The notes under the pieces: model-generated
Database searches by the model: none
Told to the model about the DNA's origin: nothing
What the model saw: only the letters and a program-made list of their open reading frames with translations
Origin: Fructobacillus apis
GTDB lineage: Bacteria; Bacillota; Bacilli; Lactobacillales; Lactobacillaceae
Length of the DNA stretch: 64,000 bases
Reading direction: 5' to 3'
NCBI RefSeq assembly: GCF_023893635.1
Contig: NZ_JAMWYK010000001.1
Location: forward strand, 342,472-406,471
Translations under genes and position numbers: made by a program
Shown: piece by piece, positions 60,078-64,000 of the stretch
Layout: the number at the start of each line of letters is the position of its first letter
Numbering within the stretch: the stretch's first letter is position 1

Positions 60078-60103
60078 GAAAACGCCGCTTTCGCGGCTTT
60101 TTT
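60078..60103 (+). terminator. Terminator of the dCMP deaminase gene
   Basis: AACGCCGC-TTTC-GCGGCTTTTTT nine bases past the stop. Confidence 0.82.
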
Positions 60104-60177
60104 ATACAAACAACAGCTCTTTGCCTCGCCAACAGGAAAGCAGTCCGGCCACCCTTAAAAATGCTCGGTAGTCAACC

Positions 60178-60206
60178 TTGAAATACAGCCCCTAATTTGG
60201 CATACT
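60178..60206 (+). promoter_or_regulatory. thyA promoter
   Basis: -35 TTGAAA (60178-60183), 17-base spacer, -10 CATACT (60201-60206), 36 bases before the ATG. Confidence 0.55.
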
Positions 60207-60241
60207 TAAGAATAATGAATTACGATAAATGAGGTTGCAAC

Positions 60242-61204
60242 ATGAGCAAAAACGAAGAACAGTATTTGGACTTAGCCCGTCGCATCTTGGACGAAGGGCA
60301 CTACAAGGACGACCGTACCGGAACGGGTACCTACTCCATTTTCGGAACGCGGATGCGTTTTAACTTGGACGAAGGATTCCCAATGTTGACGACGAAGAAG
60401 GTTTTCTTCAAGCTCATCAAGTCTGAATTACTTTGGTTCTTGCGCGGTGATAACAACATCCGTTTCTTGCTCCAAAACAACAACCACATCTGGGACGAAT
60501 GGGCCTTCAAGAAGTGTGTTGAATCAGAAGACTACGATGGTCCGGACATGACGGACTTCGGACTTCGTTCCGAAAAGGACCCCGAATTCAAGGCCGAATA
60601 CCTGAAGCAAAAGGATCGTTTCGTTCAATTGATTTTGGAAGACGATGACTTCATGGAAAAGTTTGGTTACATCGGTGAAGTTTACGGAAAGCTCTGGCGT
60701 TCATGGGCTTCTGTTAAGCCCGGTGGCCAAGAAGTTGATCAGATTCAAAACTTGATTGACCAGATTAAGACAAACCCAAACTCACGTCGTTTGATTTTGT
60801 CTGCCTGGAACGCTGAAACAACACCACAAGCACCGCTTCCTTCTTGCCACGTTCTCTCACAGTTCTACGTGTCAGACGGCAAGTTGTCAGCACAACTCTA
60901 CCAACGATCCGGTGACTTCTTCTTGGGTGTCCCCTTCAACATCGCCTCTTACTCATTGCTCATTCACATGATTGCAGCACAAACTGGCCTCGAAGTCGGT
61001 GACTTTGTCCACACGATTGGTGATACACACATCTACAAGAACCACATGGACCAAGTGGAAGAACAACTTTCACGTCCAATGCACGACCTGCCAAAGATTT
61101 GGTTGAACCCTGAAGTGAAGTCAATCTTTGACTACACGATGGACGACATCAAGTTGGTCGACTACGAATCAGAACCCGCCATCAAGGCACCGGTTGCGGT
61201 TTAA
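60242..61204 (+). CDS. thyA: Thymidylate synthase
   Basis: Methylates dUMP to dTMP using methylene-THF. 320 residues with catalytic Cys202 in [24 protein letters not shown] near the N-terminus, FNIASYSLL and the C-terminal folate-closing residues ending APVAV. An insertion at about residues 90-140 matches the long form known from Lactobacillus casei. GAGGT precedes the ATG. With dCMP deaminase and FolD nearby, this is a small dTMP supply neighbourhood; no dihydrofolate reductase gene is in the window. Confidence 0.96.
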   Translation: MSKNEEQYLDLARRILDEGHYKDDRTGTGTYSIFGTRMRFNLDEGFPMLTTKKVFFKLIKSELLWFLRGDNNIRFLLQNNNHIWDEWAFKKCVESEDYDGPDMTDFGLRSEKDPEFKAEYLKQKDRFVQLILEDDDFMEKFGYIGEVYGKLWRSWASVKPGGQEVDQIQNLIDQIKTNPNSRRLILSAWNAETTPQAPLPSCHVLSQFYVSDGKLSAQLYQRSGDFFLGVPFNIASYSLLIHMIAAQTGLEVGDFVHTIGDTHIYKNHMDQVEEQLSRPMHDLPKIWLNPEVKSIFDYTMDDIKLVDYESEPAIKAPVAV

Positions 61205-61210
61205 AGCAAG

Positions 61211-61244
61211 CAAAAGCACAGCGTATGCAACGCTGTGCTTTTTA
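61211..61244 (+). terminator. Terminator of thyA
   Basis: AAAGCACAGCG-TATGCAA-CGCTGTGCTTT then T-rich. Confidence 0.85.
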
Positions 61245-61302
61245 TATGTTTGCATCAACATGTTTTAAACGATAAAATGAGCTTGCTTATTAGGAGAATT
61301 CG

Positions 61303-61746
61303 ATGTTTCAATCACACAAAATCAAAATCGCCTTTACCATACTAGTTATTATCGCCACGGCAAGCTTGGTCTTCATGACCCAAGACAGCAAGCCAAAGTC
61401 CCATCCCGACCACTATCAAGATCAAAATCGGGACGTAAATGCCCAACAAAGCAGTTCTTCTTCCGATAAACTCAGCTACTATTCCGGACAGAAGGTGACC
61501 CACATCCCAATGACGGATGGCACGGTTGATAATGGCGCCACTTATTGGACGGCTAAGATGACCATTGATGGAAAGAAAACGACTGTCGTTGCGTCCTACT
61601 ACCGGATGGGCTACTTCTCCATCTACACAAAACAACCAACGAATAAGATTCAATCCTTTACCTATAAGGGTGACGATTACCAGAAGTTCATCGGTGCAAA
61701 AGACCTGGACGAAATTGCATCCAAGTCCGAACCCTATAATTATTAA
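61303..61746 (+). CDS. Hypothetical secreted or membrane-anchored protein
   Basis: 147 residues, family not recognised. A basic N-terminus and hydrophobic helix (about residues 8-26, KIAFTILVIIATASLVFM) are followed by a hydrophilic Ser/Gln-rich linker (QQSSSSSDK) and a small folded domain rich in Tyr and Thr (YYSGQKVTHIPM, TYWTAKMTIDGKKTTVVASYYRMG). There is no lipobox cysteine, so an uncleaved anchor or a signal peptide is expected. AGGAG precedes the ATG. Monocistronic between two terminators that share the AAAGCACAGCG stem. Confidence 0.7.
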   Translation: MFQSHKIKIAFTILVIIATASLVFMTQDSKPKSHPDHYQDQNRDVNAQQSSSSSDKLSYYSGQKVTHIPMTDGTVDNGATYWTAKMTIDGKKTTVVASYYRMGYFSIYTKQPTNKIQSFTYKGDDYQKFIGAKDLDEIASKSEPYNY

Positions 61747-61753
61747 ATGCAGT

Positions 61754-61790
61754 AAAGAAAAGCACAGCGCTAACACGTTGTGCTTTTTCT
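61754..61790 (+). terminator. Terminator of the hypothetical secreted protein
   Basis: AAAGCACAGCG-CTAACA-CGTTGTGCTTT then T5. Nearly the same stem as the thyA terminator 540 bases upstream. Confidence 0.82.
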
Positions 61791-61802
61791 TCGCTCATTT
61801 TT

Positions 61803-61818
61803 GTCAAAGCTCTTTGAC
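61803..61818. promoter_or_regulatory. Xre operator 1
   Basis: GTCAAAGCTCTTTGAC, a perfect palindrome that contains the TTGACA -35 (61814-61819) of the downstream regulator gene. Confidence 0.65.
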
Positions 61819-61842
61819 ATTTTATGTAAAGAATGTTTTACT
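61814..61842 (+). promoter_or_regulatory. Promoter of the Xre operon
   Basis: -35 TTGACA (61814-61819), 17-base spacer, -10 TTTACT (61837-61842), between the two palindromes. Confidence 0.6.
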
Positions 61843-61848
61843 ATTTAT

Positions 61849-61864
61849 GTCAAACGCCTTTGAC
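61849..61864. promoter_or_regulatory. Xre operator 2
   Basis: GTCAAACGCCTTTGAC, the same arms GTCAAA/TTTGAC as operator 1, centred 46 bases downstream and just past the predicted transcription start. Confidence 0.65.
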
Positions 61865-61885
61865 ATTTTGATTGGAGAAAATCTT

Positions 61886-62107
61886 ATGATCAATAACATT
61901 CGCGATATGCGCAAGAGTCAACGTTTCTCACAAGACGAGCTCGCCCAGCGCACTGGCGTGACGCGCCAGACCATCAACGCCATCGAAAACAACAAGTACG
62001 ACCCATCGCTCGCCTTGGCATTCGAGCTGGCCTACGTCCTGCACACGACGGTGCAAGACCTCTTTCACTACGACAAGCCCATCCGCCTATCGGAAAAGGA
62101 GAACTGA
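61886..62107 (+). CDS. Xre-family transcriptional regulator (small)
   Basis: 73 residues, essentially a single Cro/C1-type helix-turn-helix: RFSQDELAQRTGVTRQTINAIENNKYDPSLALAFELA. Such short Xre proteins typically precede membrane protein genes they control, as here. The ATG at 61886 has GGAG before it; the longer frame reads through the upstream terminator and operators and is rejected. Two matched palindromes flank its own promoter, so autorepression is very likely. It is four bases from the next gene. Confidence 0.88.
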   Translation: MINNIRDMRKSQRFSQDELAQRTGVTRQTINAIENNKYDPSLALAFELAYVLHTTVQDLFHYDKPIRLSEKEN

Positions 62108-62110
62108 TTC

Positions 62111-62548
62111 ATGTCGAAAACAAAACAATTTGTCCGCTTTACCTTTTATTGGAAGCTTCTCTGGCAAAGCCTTGCGATTGCCATGGTTATTTTTGAGGCG
62201 TTTAATCATAAAGACCTCGCCTGGTATCTCACGCTGGCCTTCTTTTTCACTTACCTGGCCGGCACGTACATCGTGAGCCAACGCTTTGGCGTCAACTTGC
62301 TTTCCGCAAAACAAAGCGACTACATCGCAGACGAACGCGACGCCGCGATTGCCGAGAAAGTGAACCGGACGATGAAGTATAACCGCGATCACATGGCTTT
62401 TTCCCTCATCATTGTCGGCATGTTCGTCTTCAACCCGATGAATGACACGTGGATGAAGGTCCTGATGTTCGTTGCCTACATGATCATGGCGATGATTTTT
62501 TCAAATGTCGAATACTACTACCTCTGGAACAAGTTCGACAAAGACTAA
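62111..62548 (+). CDS. Membrane protein, first of two paralogues after the Xre regulator
   Basis: 145 residues, four hydrophobic helices in two pairs separated by a charged cytosolic loop with YIADERDAAIAEKVNRTMKY (about 77-96). The loop and the final YLWNKFDKD are mirrored in the next gene. This resembles the small DUF3796/DUF2178-type membrane proteins linked to Xre regulators; I cannot confirm which family. Its start is four bases after the regulator stop, so it is in the same operon. Function unknown. Confidence 0.75.
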   Translation: MSKTKQFVRFTFYWKLLWQSLAIAMVIFEAFNHKDLAWYLTLAFFFTYLAGTYIVSQRFGVNLLSAKQSDYIADERDAAIAEKVNRTMKYNRDHMAFSLIIVGMFVFNPMNDTWMKVLMFVAYMIMAMIFSNVEYYYLWNKFDKD

Positions 62549-62568
62549 CAATACAAGGAGCTTAATGC

Positions 62569-63012
62569 ATGTCTAAAATTAAACAGTATGTCATTTGGAA
62601 TTTTTATGGCAATACCTTTCAAACCGTCCTGCTTATGATTTTTACCGGTCTTTTCATCTTTAATTTTGAACTAGCCGCGTTTATCGTTATCGGACTGGAC
62701 CTCCTCGCTTTCATTGCCTTTTCTTACTACGTTAAAAAGAAATTGAACATCAACATGTGGAAGGTGAAAAGCATCGACTTAGTAGCCGATGAACGGGAGC
62801 GCGATATCTTAACGAAGGTCAATGCCGAGCAGATGCAGACCTATTTCTTTATCGGAATATTGGCTTTTTCATGGGGGCTGCTATTCTTTTCCGATGGCAA
62901 CGTCGACTTCGCTTTTTCAAAATGCGTCTTCATTTTGTGGGTTGGACTGGCGAGTTTCTTACCCGGCTATCGTTTCATGACCCTCTGGTACAAATACGAC
63001 AAAGAATATTAA
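62569..63012 (+). CDS. Membrane protein, second of two paralogues after the Xre regulator
   Basis: 147 residues with the same four-helix plan as the upstream gene, the matching loop LVADERERDILTKVNAEQM (about 80-98) and end LWYKYDKEY. Both begin MSK-KQ-V. AAGGAG precedes the ATG, 20 bases after the previous stop. The two probably form a heteromer or have diverged in substrate. Function unknown. Confidence 0.75.
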   Translation: MSKIKQYVIWNFYGNTFQTVLLMIFTGLFIFNFELAAFIVIGLDLLAFIAFSYYVKKKLNINMWKVKSIDLVADERERDILTKVNAEQMQTYFFIGILAFSWGLLFFSDGNVDFAFSKCVFILWVGLASFLPGYRFMTLWYKYDKEY

Positions 63013-63016
63013 CAAA

Positions 63017-63049
63017 CAAAAAGGCCCAGCATTTCACTGGGCCTTTTTT
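63017..63049 (+). terminator. Terminator of the Xre operon
   Basis: AAAAAGGCCCAGC-ATTTCA-CTGGGCCTTTTT after the stop at 63012. Confidence 0.85.
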
Positions 63050-63085
63050 ACTATGTCATCACAATGATGAACAGCCTTCATTCAA

Positions 63086-63186
63086 ATAAAAAACCACCGC
63101 TGTCCGGCAGTGGTTTTGGAAAGTTGGCATCGCAACTTTTTATGCTTTTACGCTTAAAATATAACACCATCCCCATCCAAAGTAAA
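63086..63186 (-). ncRNA. Orphan RNA II-like antisense RNA (antitoxin copy 1)
   Basis: Minus-strand gene: -35 TTTACT (63181-63186), 17-base spacer, -10 TATATT (63158-63163), predicted start near 63151. It has a GTTGCGATGCCAAC hairpin and a terminator ACCACTGC/GCAGTGGT-like stem then T6 at about 63088. Organisation and sequence match the antitoxin at 63487-63585, but no toxin frame lies opposite. It shares GGAAAGTT-CATC and CTTTTACG with the leader of the toxin mRNA 130 bases away. Confidence 0.6.
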
Positions 63187-63329
63187 CGCATTATTCCTCA
63201 CCTGCATAAAATGACATTTGGTCTTTTTTATTTGCAATAACCTTGATGATATTACGTATTATTTGTTGATTAGGAAAGTTCATCCTCTTTTACGGCACTG
63301 AAGTTAGGTGCCAGGAAAGGAGGTAGTGC

Positions 63330-63446
63330 ATGAACGATTTATATGACTTTTTAATTCAAGTGCTAATCGCCGTACTAGATCAGTTAGTCGCGGAGCTAGT
63401 ATTAACTTACTTGAATAAGTGGCTTGACACCCTCGTGGATGAATAG
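63330..63446 (+). CDS. Fst/Lpt-like type I toxin, 38 residues
   Basis: A short frame with a perfect AAAGGAGG ribosome binding site: it starts MNDLYDFLIQVLIAVLDQ and ends NKWLDTLVDE. It has a hydrophobic helix followed by a charged WLD-type tail, the shape of Fst/Lpt membrane toxins (about 30-38 residues), although the usual P-x-x-x-G in the helix is missing. A convergent small RNA gene with overlapping terminator lies downstream, and the exact 13-mer TTTATATGACTTT occurs in codons 3-7 and again in the antisense gene (63536-63548). This is the par/Fst design. Expression of such toxins damages the membrane in known cases. Confidence 0.72.
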   Translation: MNDLYDFLIQVLIAVLDQLVAELVLTYLNKWLDTLVDE

Positions 63447-63453
63447 TCACATT

Positions 63454-63480
63454 AGCCTCGGTCCCCACCGGGGCTTTTTT
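63454..63480 (+). terminator. Terminator of the toxin mRNA
   Basis: AGCCTCGGT-CCCC-ACCGGGGCT then T6, eight bases past the toxin stop. Confidence 0.8.
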
Positions 63481-63486
63481 GGATAC

Positions 63487-63585
63487 AAAAAAACCACCGT
63501 CCCCACGGTGGTTCTTCGAAAGTTGGTATCGCAACTTTATATGACTTTCTAGCAAAAATATACCACCATCCCACGCCAAAGTAAA
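63487..63585 (-). ncRNA. RNA II-like antisense antitoxin RNA (copy 2, cognate)
   Basis: Minus-strand gene: -35 TTTACT (63580-63585), 17-base spacer, -10 TATATT (63557-63562), predicted start near 63550. A GTTGCGATACCAAC hairpin is followed by the terminator ACCACCGT-GGGG-ACGGTGGT and T7 ending near 63487, giving an RNA of about 65 nt. It is convergent with the toxin gene and shares the 13-mer TTTATATGACTTT with the toxin start region, so it can pair with the toxin mRNA and block translation. Confidence 0.68.
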
Positions 63586-63593
63586 CGCCTTTT

Positions 63594-63857
63594 TTACTTA
63601 GAGGATGATGTTTCAGAATCCTTCTGATTCGTTATATCGTACCATGCGTTTGCAAGCCGACTTTGCATATCCGTTTTCTGATAATCATGTGGCGTATTGG
63701 CGATTTCAGCGATCGTCGACACACCAATACTTAGGAATAAGAAGACTGTTGCAGCTAGCAACCACTTTCCTTTCTTCGAAAGCTTCCTTCCAGCTTTCCG
63801 ACTGGTGCGCCATTCAAAAATAAGCCAAATTAAAACAAAATAGAATGCAGCAACCAA
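63594..63857 (-). CDS. Hypothetical small membrane protein (start uncertain)
   Basis: 87 residues from the TTG at 63857, with two hydrophobic helices (about 2-14 and 32-50) separated by a basic loop RTSRKAGRKLSKKGK, and a hydrophilic C-terminus. The reading frame stays open a further 18 codons without an ATG until a TGA, and no ribosome binding site is visible. The true start may be non-standard, or the gene may have lost its beginning by frameshift. No family recognised. Confidence 0.4.
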   Translation of the reverse strand: MVAAFYFVLIWLIFEWRTSRKAGRKLSKKGKWLLAATVFLFLSIGVSTIAEIANTPHDYQKTDMQSRLANAWYDITNQKDSETSSSK

Positions 63858-64000
63858 GACATACGAAATTTTGGACGCATCTGGAGCATCGATTACCGCA
63901 GGACCAAAGGCTCATATGTCAAGAAATTGGACAAAAATAAGTGTATAAAATATTTTGAGCTACGTCCGTTAAATACATTCTAATCAATTCATTTGTTTCT
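63858..64000. other. Right-hand end of the window
   Basis: 143 AT-rich bases with no supportable gene or RNA. A minus-strand TTGACA near 63918 could be a -35 for the small membrane protein gene. Confidence 0.3.

Overview
The window reads as the chromosome of a heterofermentative lactic acid bacterium, most likely the Leuconostoc/Weissella branch of Lactobacillaceae. This rests on gene content: a short-form 6-phosphogluconate dehydrogenase beside gluconokinase, acetate kinase, NADH peroxidase, CcpA, RNA polymerase delta, a Gram-positive dnaB-dnaI primosome pair, a T-box riboswitch, strong AGGAG ribosome binding sites and a comG operon. The genus call is inference, not a database match. There is no IS element, prophage, CRISPR array or rRNA operon. 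Two tRNA genes (Cys, Lys) are present.

Layout. 1-2.3 kb: gluconokinase (cut by the left edge), gnd and a divergent RpiR regulator. 2.3-10.1 kb: udk, an MFS exporter, ccpA, a SprT-like protein, acpP-plsX and recG. 10.1-12.1 kb: a SemiSWEET, two small paralogous coiled-coil membrane proteins, an orphan HicB-like protein and tRNA-Cys. 12.1-18.8 kb: a long minus-strand operon mutM-DUF975-coaE-dnaB-dnaI-yibE-yibF-small ORF. 19-27.3 kb: an APC permease, a DEAD-box helicase, obgE, uvrC and pyrG with an attenuator leader. 27.3-31.9 kb: a duplicated small-RNA-like element, a GH68 fructansucrase, a DUF975 protein and a T-box controlled amino-acid permease. 32-41 kb: tRNA-Lys, rpoE, DUF1934, an HD phosphohydrolase, pepN, a Na+/H+ antiporter, DUF1054 and YihY. 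41-44.5 kb: a peroxide/metal cluster of NADH peroxidase, two VIT-family metal transporters and a divergent cysteine-free PerR-like regulator. 44.5-51.1 kb: a class B PBP, YfhO, greA and a cre-controlled sugar uptake protein. 51.2-58.6 kb: an MltG-like/GH73 fusion, ackA, a ytxK-like methyltransferase and a full comGA-GG operon, all on the minus strand. 58.6-64 kb: folD, dCMP deaminase, thyA, an Xre-regulated pair of membrane proteins, and a type I toxin-antitoxin locus with two antisense RNAs.

Regulation is unusually readable. CcpA is encoded here, and cre sites lie before gluconokinase, before ccpA itself and in the promoter of the sugar uptake gene. RpiR-type palindromes overlap both promoters of the gnd/rpiR divergon. 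An Xre regulator has two matched palindromes over its own promoter. pyrG carries the GGGC-start plus C-rich terminator design known from Bacillus subtilis.

The most interesting unexplained items are: an Fst/par-like toxin ORF of 38 codons with one cognate and one orphan antisense RNA; a family of at least seven short intergenic repeats sharing a core like AAAGTC-N3-CCGACC; a duplicated small RNA candidate upstream of the fructansucrase; and a tandem pair of tail-anchored coiled-coil proteins, one carrying exact 42-bp tandem repeats.
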